Part shown: positions 49,966 through 62,000 of the stretch, piece after piece | Position numbering within the stretch: position 1 is the stretch's first letter | Layout: each line of letters opens with the position of its first letter | From: Nissolia schottii | Lineage: Eukaryota > Streptophyta > Magnoliopsida > Fabales > Fabaceae | Direction of reading: 5' to 3' | Assembly (NCBI GenBank): GCA_003254905.1 | Contig: QANU01105287.1 | Span: 180,055-244,054, forward strand | DNA length: 64,000 bases | Translations under genes and position numbers: made by a program | Notes under the pieces: model-generated | What the model saw: only the letters and a program-made list of their open reading frames with translations | Told to the model about the DNA's origin: nothing | Databases searched by the model: none

Positions 49966-51860
49966 CACTACTATAAATTCTCTAAATAGCCACTGATTTA
50001 GTGACTAACTAATTTTCAATCACAAATAGCAACTGTTTTAGTGACTAGAATGAGTAATTAATGATAAATAAAATATCGGTCGCTAAATCCATTTCTAGAT
50101 TTCAACTAGCAATCAAATTTGTGACTAGCTTGATAATAAAAAATAAATTTTATTTGCTACACTTTTCAGCCACTAATTCAGTCACTAATGCAAACTTTGT
50201 TGCTAATTTTGTAATTAACTATACAGTCCACGAAAGTTGCTTGAACGTTAGATCTTCGGTCGATAAATCGGTCACTAATCAACATATTTGTGACCAAATT
50301 TGTGATTAATTTTCAATCACAAAATATTTACCTTTATTTTTTTTATTCTGAATTTAACGCAACTTTACCTTTACCATTACCTTTGACATTCACAGCACAG
50401 CGCACTCCACAAATTTCCCTCCACTCGCAGTTCTCTTCCTTATGCTCTCCCTCTACCATCGCCGGTCTTCACAGACGCTGTCCTCCGCCGACGCCGTCCT
50501 CACGCGAAGGAGCACACAGAATAGGTTAGAAGATCGCTTCGCTGATTCCTTCTGTGATTTCTTGCAACTTAATCCAACCTCTCCTCAAAACCATCTTCAA
50601 TTTTTTTTTTTATTTCTTCTTCGTTGCAATAAATCGTTGAAGCTTCCTCAATAGTTTATTTAGTTATTTATTTATAGTTTTGAGCTCGTGTTTGCTGGGA
50701 ATTAGGTTCAATTGCATTCTAAGCAACGTGATAATTTTTTTTTTGTTTAAATAATTCGTGGAATTGTTTTTCCAAGTTATGAACTTTGTTTTTTTGCATG
50801 TGAAATTAAGATTGACACAATAACATTAGGGACTTGAATATGGCTGCGGAATTGACCTCACTAAGCGGAAAGTGTTTCCCTTCCTTCGTTTTAGAAATGT
50901 TTCAAACCATTTTTGTGGGAATTCCTAACCCGAGGTTAATTTTTAGGGTAAATTAAACGATTAATCTATCATTATTGTGGTTATTTATAAGTTTTGAGAT
51001 AGTAAGCGTTGAGGAACGTATCCGCTAAAATTTAACTTGAACTGTAGGTCTTATTGTTACTGTGATAGTTTCTATTTACTACTGATCTAATTCTTTATGG
51101 AAATGCCTGTTTCTGCAGAAAATACATTTAGCATTGCCGCATTGGCCTCCCTTTTAACTTGTGTGTTGAGGGATTAAAACAGTTGTAGGTAGAGGATGGT
51201 GTGAAGAGGGTTGACGCGCACTCCGAAGAAAACGTTCTAAGTCTTTATTACATTTAATATATAATTTTATTTTTTTCTTATTATTTTAATTTTTCTTATA
51301 TTAATTTTTGTTAATTTTTTATTTATGTAGGCTACTTTTGAGCAGGCATTATAGGCTGCTCACACTCAGCAAACCTAGAGTGCGGCCCGCGGCCCAGTAT
51401 CGAGCCTGCTCTCATCGATGAGAACACAATATGGCTGGATGTCATTGGCAGTGTGAACCCCAACCGTGTCTACGGTTGGGGGACGTAGCTCTCAATTACA
51501 TCTAGGGGCCCTCAATCGGCTTCTGGATCTATCGGGCTATCACTGATGACGGATGCTGATGAGCTCCACGAGCGGCTGTTCAAAATGAACCAGAAGCTGC
51601 ATCAGCAGGTGGTGAAGTTACAGGTGCCGCATCAGGAGCTGAGAAAAGCAAAGGCGAAGAAGGAAAAAAAAAAAGGATAAGCTCAACGACAAGCTCAAGG
51701 CGTTGTGGGCCTACTTTGGCGGAACTTTTTGAGGGGCGAACAGTAGCGGTGCCCATAATATGCCTCCTGAGTTGTTGATGTCCTTCGAGTCTTCTGACGA
51801 TGATGTCGTCGCCTCTGATGATGTTGCCGATTTAGGAGATTAGGTTTTGTAGTTTTTTCT
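49966..51860 (+). mobile_element. Second CACTA element, partial, with transposase remnant
   Basis: It starts cactactataaattctc, followed for about 350 bases by subterminal words tagtgact, gccacta and tcactaa in both orientations. About 1.4 kb downstream is a fragment of plant transposase_24 type. A possible leader with atgctctccctctaccatcg is at 50442. The opposite end could not be found, so the right boundary given is only where recognisable coding text stops. Different subterminal words show that it is not the same family as 47714. Confidence 0.6.
51390..51720 (+). pseudogene. CACTA transposase_24-like C-terminal fragment
   Basis: The frame reads RPSIEPALIDENTIW then LDVIGSVNPNRVYGWG before a stop at about 51487. 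This matches the conserved 'W..V.GG..K.RVYGLG' end of plant En/Spm transposases. After the stop, another 40 residues (ADELHERLFKMNQKLHQQ, then lysine-rich) form the coiled-coil tail usual in that family. An A-run at 51666 breaks the frame again. It is not functional. Confidence 0.6.
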
Positions 51861-52539
51861 TTATATTGTGTGTATATTAATTATTTTGGAGTTGTCAACT
51901 TTGTTTTTTATTTTAATTTCAATGTTAAAGTGTGGATTTTGTTGAATATTGTTGTTATTTTAATAATGTTTTAGTTTATTTTATTTTTTATTTCCTTTCA
52001 ATGTGTTTACATAATTGAATTTTATTGTTACTTTATAAGCATGTACTCATGCATTATGACAACATTCGCAATCCATAAAACCCAACGATGTCCATGATTA
52101 ACCCTATTCAATTTCTGAATCCATACACAACATATTCAAACGCTAAACTAAAATCCAAATATCAATATGAACAAAATTATTTCTCAATGATTTAATCATG
52201 GAGAAATCCTTAATTCTTTATAACCTTAAGATCAGTCATGTTAAATCACCAATTGATGCTTAGATCCACGCTTATTAGTCTTTCTCAACTAAAATCTCTG
52301 TATTCCTGTAAAGTCTTGAACGCAGTTTTTCAGATGGAAAAAGACTGTTTATTTGATTTTGATGTGTTGGGGACCAAAACTCTCATCACCTATTTATACT
52401 TGGCAAGTGGTTCTCATTAAACTCTCAAAGACCAAGAAAATTAGGCGGAGTGACTTTTACTCATTGAAGTCCCAAACCCAATAAGTAGTATGACCTATTT
52501 CTTTAATTTTCTTTATTAAACATAAGTGAGATCAACACA
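51861..52539. other. Intergenic, no gene seen
   Basis: AT-rich. The ORF 52238-52420 is not recognisable. Confidence 0.4.
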
Positions 52540-52810
52540 CACTACTAGAAAAACATTGATTTGCAGCGGATGTATTTCCGTCACGAATTTGCAGCGGCAT
52601 TTCCGATAAAGGTCTTTTTGCGGCGAAATTTGCATGGGAATTGTTTGAGATGGACTTACAGTCAAAATTTGCGGTGTTACATATTTTGCAGCGGAATATT
52701 TTGCTGCAAATGACATAAAATAAAAAACAAAAAAATAAATTAAATGTTTGCGTGGGAGTATTCCGTCGCAGATTTCTTCGCAAATGTCGTCACAAATTTC
52801 TGAGTTTTTC
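52540..52810 (+). mobile_element. Third CACTA end, with ttgcagcgg motifs
   Basis: It begins cactactagaaaaacattg and carries tttgcagcgg, ttgcggcga and ttgctgcaaa in both orientations, a terminus-plus-subterminal-repeat pattern common in legume CACTA elements. The element body is not recognisable beyond about 52810. The minus-strand ORFs 52516-52783 are readings of these motifs, not genes. Confidence 0.65.
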
Positions 52811-54322
52811 CTACCACAACTTTTGGAGAAAAATTTCTCGCCAAAGCTAATTTCACTACACTTTTAGAACTCATTAAATATTTTTTAATTGTTATTTTAG
52901 CATTCTCTTACGTCTAAAATATCATAATTCAAAATTTTAAAAAAATATTAATACTCAAACTTAAATTTAAAATCAATTATCTAGTATAATCTTTTCAAAT
53001 TCAAATGTTAGGAATTTCCTAATAGCTAACACAAATACTATTTAAATTTTTTCTTATAAAAATCTCCATAAATTTTAATTTTTTTCAAAATTATCCTTAT
53101 ATACTCGAACAAAATTGTTGCTTAATTTTACATGTTCAAATTTATTATAGTACAAATAAATATATTAAAATAATTCTGTGTAATACACGAGAATAGTTGT
53201 TAATATCTTGCAATATGTATCTTAAGATACGTATTGACAATTTTTTATACTATTTGTGTTATTATCTTTATATGACTAAATATCTCAATAATATCTTAAG
53301 TATCTTAATGATATTTGTAATACTGCTACAAGTATTAGTATCTACAATAATTTTAAAAATTAAAATTTCAAACAAATCAGAATAGATTAAGATAAAAATA
53401 GAATATCAACTCAAATTTTGTTTATTCTAAATTTAAATTTTTTATAAATTCTTTTTACTTATGACTTTTTATTACTCCACCATTCAAGTTTAAATGATTT
53501 TATCTTTTGGTTAGCTCTTGATCTTCATCTTTTATAATCCATATTCTACATTAACCAAATATCTGAGTTTTTCTCACCACTACTTTTAGAAGAAAAAATA
53601 TCTGAGTTTTTTAAGATACCTCTTATTTAGACTGAGAACAGACACTCATTAGGGAAATCTATTAGTAAGAAGAGAGAGATGAAAAGACTCAGTTTCTGCA
53701 TAGTTGACATAAGAACGACTCCTTAGGCAAATGTTATACAATTATGTGAAAACTGATCTAAAGATAAAGTACAATAGATTACTCAACAAACAAACACATG
53801 AATTTAAAACGTTGCTCAATTGTATGGAAAATATACACAATATACAACAGTTATGCTTGTTTCAGTGTGTTCAATCTTTCAGATTTGTATATTTATCTGT
53901 TTTCCATGTGGGCGATGTTGACTAAGAGACTAGTGTTTGAGATTTTATTTTCACTTCAAGCATGGCCTTGTAGCTATATTGCTTTGTTGCTGCTTGTTAT
54001 GAATTGTATTATTGATGTTAGAAGTAGCAATGTATAGAAGATGGGGGGAGAGAGGGGAAGGATGAGTCAAGAATTGAGTCTAAGTTTTCCTTTAATTGAT
54101 ATCTGGCATCTTTTATGAAATAACCATTTAATAGGTAAAATTTATCATGTTTAGTATTTGAGCTATAGCAGTCTTGTTCAGGTTGATTAATGTAACACTT
54201 CAACTATATGTTTTATCACCAAACCAAAAAAGTGTATTAAATTGATGAATTATGGTCTCACTGATTTGAGATTAATCAAGCATATCAAACACGGCAAGGG
54301 TTTTTGATTTATATTATTGCAG
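52811..54322. other. AT-rich intergenic DNA
   Basis: No gene could be supported. A putative splice acceptor (attattgcag) ends the interval, so part of it may be an intron of the small gene that follows. Confidence 0.4.
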
Positions 54323-54335
54323 TATTGGTTAAATT

Positions 54336-54717
54336 ATGGACGCTGAAGCATGTAAGGGTTCAAGTATTGATGCTCATGTAAGTGTTTTCTTTAATACACT
54401 TGCAGCTGGTTATGCTTTTTCAGTTTGAATTGTTTCTTAATTGTCCTTTTATTTCTCTCTCAGGAAGACATTCTTGCTCTCTCAAATGATCATGCGGATA
54501 ATTTCAGGTGTGTAGGTTTTAGTTGATTGCTTTATTGCTTTTAATCATTTTTAAGTTCATGAGTCTTTCTGCCAATAATCTTGTATGGATTGTGTGTTCT
54601 ACTTATTTAATTGTCATTGCTTTTTTTTGCTAGCTGTGAAAATGCTCACATTTTTTTATGTTCAGGAAATTGGAATTTTCCCAAGCTGAAACTGCTGCCA
54701 CCCAGCTCAAATTATAG
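54336..54717 (+). CDS. Candidate small spliced gene, unknown product
   Basis: Three short exons join in phase: 54336-54377 (MDAEACKGSSIDAH), 54464-54507 (EDILALSNDHADNF) and 54666-54717 (KLEFSQAETAATQLKL, stop). The introns have good signals: gtaagtg...ctctctcag, then gtgtgtagg...tatgttcag. An upstream acceptor gcag at 54319-54322 suggests a 5' leader intron as well. The result is only 45 residues, mostly polar and possibly helical; I recognise no family. It may be the first exons of a larger gene truncated by a stop, or a decayed fragment. The consistent phase and clean splice sites are the reason to list it. It runs towards the 3' end of the resistance gene on the other strand. Confidence 0.4.
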
Positions 54718-55378
54718 TTTTTCTCTAGAAAAAATATATATTTACGACCTCAGAATGCTACACGAGACCTTCTGTGAAGGTAATTTAAGTGACACCCAAT
54801 TTGCCATTCAGAATTTATAAGAATGAATGGAAGCAAGAAGAAAGGAACAATTAATCACTTACCAGTAAGTGACCATAAAGAGTTCCACTTCCAAAACCAA
54901 AGGATGCCACGCTGTTTCTGGCCACACACAACCTAAAGAGGCATCATGAGCCATGGCAGGAACTCCTTGACACCAACATTTTATGCAAAGGCTGTGGCTA
55001 GATGTTGGCCTTTCATACCAAATAATAGGCCATTTGCACCAACATATGCATTTTTAGATAAATTCTCAACCAACGGTGGTGGGGGGCGCTTGGTCCCTTG
55101 ACAAGTGATCTGACATTCGAGATTTGATAGTGAAAAAACAAAAAGTTGAGAATGTTGGTGGATGATGAACATTTTACTTACGGTTGAAAATTGCTTTTCT
55201 TTCTACAGATACTCTTCATGCTACACTAACTGAAAAAACAAGCAATTAGCCTTTTTTAAGGTATAATACATCTGGATACAACAGAATCCAGCATCAATAA
55301 TATGCATTGCAAATAACAGGAATATGTTTTTCAAACAAGGAGGAAAAAAATCAACATAATGGTGTTAGAAGATCCAAA
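54718..55378. other. Interval between convergent genes
   Basis: No complete gene. On the minus strand short runs such as NLSKNAYVGANGLLFGMKGQ (about 55070-55010) and VARNSVASFGFGSGTLYGHL (about 54930-54870) look protein-like, but they are separated by stops and match nothing I know. They could be debris of further 3' exons or of a transposon. Confidence 0.35.
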
Positions 55379-56807
55379 TCACAGAAAATCAAAACATTTC
55401 TTCCTAGAATCAACAATGCAGTGAAGATTATCAAAACATTTCTTGCACAGTTCCTGAGTTAGCTGATCATGCACCTTGCAAAGCTCCCTAACGCGTTGAC
55501 GCATTTCATCAACCCATGATTTATCAAATACAAGTTCAGCTTCATCGCATAGTGTCAGGAACTCGTTTCCTCGCTGAGGAGTAACACTAGCGACGCTCTC
55601 GTTCCGAAGGAAGAACAACATATCTGCCAAAGTCTTCAACATCAAAGCTTTAAAGCGTGTGCTGAACTTGTCAAGACCCTTCCAAAGATGTGGATACACT
55701 GCTATTGCCTTGGCAAGCAAAACGATTTGAGCATCATCTAGATCAGCAGAGTGCTTAAATGCTTCCAGTTCTGCTACAATCGATGAACAACTGCTACTAG
55801 TATCTACACAAGCTTCTAACAGTTGAAGGAGAATTAGGAAGAGATATACACATACTCGCAATGCTATGAGGCATAAAAAAATATGCCACAATTTGTATGC
55901 ATTAGATGGAATAATATTATATATGTCCTTCCTATTTTTCTAATAATCAATTAATCCATCTCTTGCAAACAATTTCTAGAAGAGTGCACTACTAACCTGG
56001 ATGAACCTCTATGCTGCCATTAGAAGCAACACATATTTCACCTTCTTTATCCAATGAGTTAGGCCCTTCTTGGATACTGTCATCAACATTCCGCATCACC
56101 TGGTTCTGCAAAGTTCCTGTCTCGGTGTGAGTCACCGCCACAATAGGCAAGCCATTACCTTCTGTGTCAATTGACATAGCAGCTTTCGCAGCGTCCTCTG
56201 ATGTAGAAACATCTTGAACGCTTTCCTTTATTTTGTCCTCCTCAATACTCTGCGCATCACAGAAAGGTAGAACATGTTTTCGTTGACTTGACATCATGCC
56301 TTTGAAATGAAATGATCTTTCATAAATTGGATAGTTTAGGTTGTTTACTTGGGAGTTGATCCCGTCTATTGAATTTCTTGTCATGTGAGGTCAAGTGTGA
56401 TTTCTCACCATTAATATCTTTATTGCTTATATCACGTATAGGTCTCACATGACAAAAATGCCAAATGAGAGAGCTCATTTCCTTGTTTAGGAGTTGATTA
56501 TATGCCTATTGGATGTTTAAGAATAGTCCTTTGAACGTTTCTTGTTGGATTTTATTTCTGCAAGTTGCCTATAAAATATTCTTTTCAATGTTTCTTGGTT
56601 TCTTATTTCATATTTTATAGAATGTAGGTTGTATAACATTATTTACCTGAGAAATTCCATTGGTACTATCGATTTCTCCAAGTAGCTTCTGTATTGTAGA
56701 CCCTTCAAGATATTCAACTCCAATATCTCCAATTGTAAAGACATGATGTGATTGAATAACTTCTACAGCGACGATGGACACCATGCGCCACAGATATAAA
56801 GAAGCAT
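55379..56807 (-). other. Second copy of the resistance gene's last three exons (with the intact stop)
   Basis: Exons equivalent to 3, 4 and 5 of the CNL gene recur at 56807-56647 (161 bases), 56249-55997 (253 bases) and 55815-55379, with the same splice sites and phases. The last exon ends normally here, ...KKCFDFL and stop. Relative to the copy next to the LRR exons there are about 15 residue changes and a small insertion/deletion in the last exon (RVRELCKVHDQ against RVMVSKLLKHDQ). If the assembly is right, these are orphan exons or alternative 3' exons. If the N at 57257 marks an unmerged overlap, they are the true end of the gene. Confidence 0.75.
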
Positions 56808-59095
56808 CTGTTTCCAAAAGTATATTAATCACGGGTTCCGATAGACAGGGAAACTCATAGCAACAAAAATACATCTTCAACGTTCAACTTTTGATATAAA
56901 ACAACTTATATAGGTGAGTAATAGACCAAAATAGCTCAACATTCATATGGTGATTACATGTCCTAATGGTCGTAACCTTTACTTGACCATTCTTTGAAAT
57001 ACAATTATTCAAGCTTCAAAAGTACAAGCTCTCGTATGAAGAAGCGTGCTTAAAAAATAAATTCTATGTGATTTTATGCTGAATTAAGAATTTAGAATAA
57101 TTTACCATGTAAGAACACTCCAACGTGTTTGTTCGGTGAGGAGAGATTTGCCTCCAAGCTAGGCAGTTTCAGATAATGGAGGATTTAATTCAAATATCAA
57201 TATGGGATGTAAATTTTACATGATTAGTTAAGAAGTTGCAATTTTTCTTTTTATGANTTTCTTGCACAGTTCCTGAGTTAGCTGATCATGCTTGAGAAGC
57301 TTACTGACCATAACACGCTGACGTATTTCATCAACCCATGATTTATCAAATACAAGTTCAGCTTCATCGCATAGTGTCAGGAACTCGATTTCTTGCTGAG
57401 GAGTAACACTAGCGGCGCTCTCGTTCCGAAGGAAGAACAACATATCCGCCAAAGTTTTCAACATCAAAGCTTTAAAGCGCGTGCTGAACTTGTCAAGACC
57501 CTTCCAAAGATGTCGATACACTGATATTGCCTTGGAAAGCAGAACAATTTGAGCATCATCTAGATCAGCAGAGTGCTTAAATGCTTCTAGTTCTGCTACA
57601 ATCGATGAACGACTGCTACTAGTATCTGCACAATCTTCTAACAGTTGAAGGAGAATTAGGAAGAGATATACACATACTAGCAATGCTATGAGGCATAAAA
57701 AAATATGCCACAATTTGCATGCATTAGATGGAATAATATCATATATGTCCTTCCTATTTTTCTAATAATCAATTAATCCATCTCTTGCAAACAATTTCTA
57801 GAAGAGTGCACTACTAACCTGGATGAACCTCAATGCTGCCATTAGAAGCAACAGATATTTCACCTTCTTTATCCAATGAGTTAGGCCCCTCTTGGATACT
57901 ATCATCAAAATTTTGCATCACCTGGTTCTGCAAAGTTCCTGTCTCGGTGTGAGCCACCGCCACAACAGGCAAGCCATTACCTTCTGTGTCAATTGACATA
58001 GCAGCTTTCGCAGCGTCCTCTGCTGTAGAAACATCTTGAACGCTTTCCTTTATTTTGTCCTCCTCAATACGCTGCGCATCACAGAAAGGTAGAACATGTT
58101 TTCGTTGACTTGACATCATGCCTTTGAAATGAAATGATCTTTCATAAATTGGATAGTTTAGGTTGTTTACTTGGGAGTTGATCCCGTCTATTGAATTTCT
58201 TGTCATGTGAGGTCAAGTGTGATTTCTCACCATTAATATCTTTATTGCTTATGTCACGTATAGGTCTCACATGACAAAAATGCCAAATGAGAGAGCTCAT
58301 TTCCTTGTTTGGGAGTTGATTATATGCCTATTGGATGTTTAAGAATAGTCCTTTGAACGTTTCTTGTTGGATTTTATTTCTGCAAGTTGCCTATAAAATG
58401 TTCTTTTCAATGTTTCTTGGTTTCTTATTTCTACACCAACTACTCATTTCATATTTGATAGAATGTAGGTTGTATAACATTATTTACCTGAGAAATTCCA
58501 TTGGTACTATCGATTTCTCCAAGTAGCTTCTGTATTGTAGACCCTTCAAGATATTCAACTCCAATATCTCCAAGTTTAAAGACATGATGTGATTGAATAA
58601 CTTCTACAGCGATGATGGACACCATGCGCCACAGATATAAAGAAGCATCTGTTTCCAAAAATATATTAATCATGGGTTCCGATAGACAGTGAAACTCATA
58701 GCAACAAAAATACATCTTCAACTTTCAACTTTGGATATAAAACAACTTATATAGTTGAGTAATAGACCAAAATAGCTCAACATTCATATGGTGATTACAT
58801 GTCCTAATGGTCGTAACCTTTACTTGACCATTCTTTGAAATACAATTATTCAAGCTTCAAAAGTACAAGCTCTCGTATGAAGAAGCGTGCTTAAAAAATA
58901 AATTCTATGTGATTTTATGCTGAATTAAGAATTTAGAATAATTTACCATGTAAGAACACTCCAACGTGTTTGTTCGGTGAGGAGAGATTTGCCTCAAAGC
59001 TAGGCAGTTTCAGATAATGGAGGATTTAATTCAAATATCAATATGGGATGTAAATTTTACATGATTAGTTAAGAAGTTGCAATTTTTCTTTTTAT
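55439..59095. repeat. Direct duplication of about 1.8 kb joined by a single N at 57257
   Basis: Bases 55439-57256 and 57258-59095 match from end to end at several per cent divergence. The first ends ctttttatga right before the N, and the second ends with the same ctttttatga, then continues into unique sequence. The second begins ttcttgcacagttcctgag, the same text as at 55440. The duplicated unit covers introns and the last three exons of the CNL gene. Confidence 0.9.
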
Positions 59096-62000
59096 GATAA
59101 TTGCATTATCATGTACATTAGAGGCAAAAAAAAAAAAACGTAAAAAACTCAAAGTTTGTAATTCTTTGTCAAAATTGTAAATCCTTCATAACAGAGTACC
59201 ATATCATATAGAAATCATATAAGGAAATATAAAACCACCATCCAATGTGTACCTATGCACAATTTCAGTTTTTTGTTAAACTCGCGAAGTGTGGCAACTG
59301 ACGAAGTCAAAGAGAGTTTTGGACAATCGTGGACAACACGAATCGTTGGAGTGGGCAGCTGAATCTCTTGGAAAAGGTTAGACAGGCGCACCAGCATTAG
59401 AAGTTTAAGTGATGGCAACTCAACTTTCACCTTTCCTATCTCATCACCTTTCCCTTGTTCACAACTGATCAGTTCTTCCAGCTTACTAGCTCCTTCTATG
59501 GTGAGATACTCTAGATTGGAAAGGTCCTTTGATGTGGAGACATAAAATAAACGTTTCAAGTTGTCGCATTTTCTGATGACAAGTAAATATAGCTTTGGGA
59601 AGAATGGCTGGGACAACTTCTGATTCTCCGCATCATCCTCTTCAATGATCTGCTTTAATTCTTGGCATTCTCTTATCTCTAGTTCCTGCAACTCTGGTAG
59701 GCTTCCCAAAACAGAAGCACGAAAGACTTCCATTAACTTTTCACATTTAATTATTAGTAGTTTCTTGAGATTTCGAAAGGTGAGAGAATTTTTCAAACCC
59801 ACACAAATATACTTCATCTGGTCTAGATCCTCCAAATCTAGGCTTTCTAACGGTATGCTCACAGGTTGTCCAATTTTGTCAGGTCTGTCAAGGCTAAAAA
59901 TGCTTTCTATTTTGGAGTTGTTCCTTATCTTCGCATAAACTAAAGAGGGGAAAAGCTTCTCAGTGATGCTTATGTCCTGTAATTGTGAGACCAAAAGAGG
60001 AAATGCACAAAGAAGAATGAGTATATCGGACAAAGAAAGACAAGACAAGACTAAACTTTTAAGTAGTAGTAATTATAATAACGTGTCACACAATCTTTAC
60101 CCACCTTGAAAGTATTGGCAGCCATTATGTCAAACTCTGGGCAACTCACCAAACGAAACTCACTCAAAGATGGCCACATTGCAGAACAACGTTGAGGGAA
60201 AATGCTAATCATTTTGGAGTTTCCATAAAGTAATAGTATTTTCAGGGCGGGAAGCTCGATCTTGAGTTCGTTTTGAATATGAACCCCACGTGTGAGTTGT
60301 TCGAACACATATTTTAACTCAGAACAATTTTTAATATCCAAAGACTGCAATTGTTCAAGGCCCTCAACAAGAGTAACTGGGAATATATATTCCAATTTCA
60401 TGCACTGTTGGATGTAAATTCTTTTCAACTTTGGGAACACCAACCATTGATCTTGTCTACTTATCTCCTCTTTATCCTCTAAGTCATCTTCTGCCAATAC
60501 ATGCTTCAGACCATCACAATACCCTATCGACAATCCTTCCAACCGTACCAAATTTCGAGCAATCGAAAGTGTGAACAAACATGTTAGCAATGGACAATAA
60601 TAAATGATTAGCTTCTCTAATTTTTGAAAAATACCATTGCGAGGAACATCATGGCATAAAGCTCCCAAGTTCTCCATTCTCGAGATTTTTAGCTCACGCA
60701 ACTCAGAGAAGAGAATTCCAACCTCCCCAGAATGATTATTACAGTCAACCAAACACTCCATCTCCCAAGACTCACGTAGTTCGAGCTCAATCCACCTATA
60801 ATTCATAACCCTTCCTTCTTCAATTTGGAATATGTCAGGGATGATATTTTTCCCACCTCCCAAAATATTTGCTACATACAGAACCTCTGCTTTTTTGGCC
60901 AATTCCATAAGTGCAGCATTTGATGTATCAAAACAATCAAGGACTAAAGATCTGTGACCTTTGAGAAATTCCTCCTCAATACTATACCTAAATTTGGATC
61001 CTAACTTTATCTGAAACCTCCGCAATGCTTTGGGGACAATAAACATTTTGAAGAACTCACGGACCCATTCAGGTCCCTCATCAGATCCGTTATCATAAAA
61101 GTACAGTTCTTCTAGTTGTGGGTGTCTTCCAATCACTTCAAAAGGATTCGTTTGCATGCTACATTCTTCCACATATAACAATCTCAAGTTTGTCAGCTGT
61201 GTAACTACAACATCAGGTAATTCAAGGAATGAACAATGATCCAACATAAGGATCTCAAGTTTCTTCATATATCCAACAAATGAGATGTCACCTAATTCCC
61301 ATTTTTTTAGGACCAAACAGCGAAGGTTTGTCAATGATTTGAATGACATGGTCGGTAGTGATATACACCTAGGACCTTCCCAAGAAAGAAACAAAACTCT
61401 GAGCCTTCCCATTCCTTTGAAGATTTCATCTGATACTTGAGAACTTGTTTCTATGCATAGCAATTCAATACTGGAACAATCCAGTTCAATTGGAAATTCC
61501 TTACATCTTAGATATCGTATTGAATTGCATTTCCAATTCAAGTCTTTTTCCAACACACACTTGACTGCCTTCTTCTCTTTGTGTGCAATCCAGATGGCTA
61601 CATCGCGAACTAAGTCATGCATTTTGACGCATTCTATTCCATCGTCATCATCTGCGAGTGACAACAAACAAGAACTTATGAGCTTATCCGTAGCTTCACT
61701 CACTTTCTTCCTTTTTTCTTCAAATGACTGAACTTCTCCACCTAGGCCCAGCCCTATTGCAAATATGGTTAAATATTCGACCGGGATTTCAAAGTCTTCA
61801 GGAAACACACAACACAACAAGAGAAGTGACTTGGCTTCTTTAATCTCCAAATTGTCGTAGCTTACCCGCAAGCATTTGTAAGGGTTTAGCAAACTTTTAT
61901 CAATATCCACTGGAATGTTATTTCTCAATCTATCCAGCGCAGCCTCCCAATCACCTTCAGCCTTGCCTTTCAAAGTGCCAGCCAGAGCAGCAAGAGCAAC

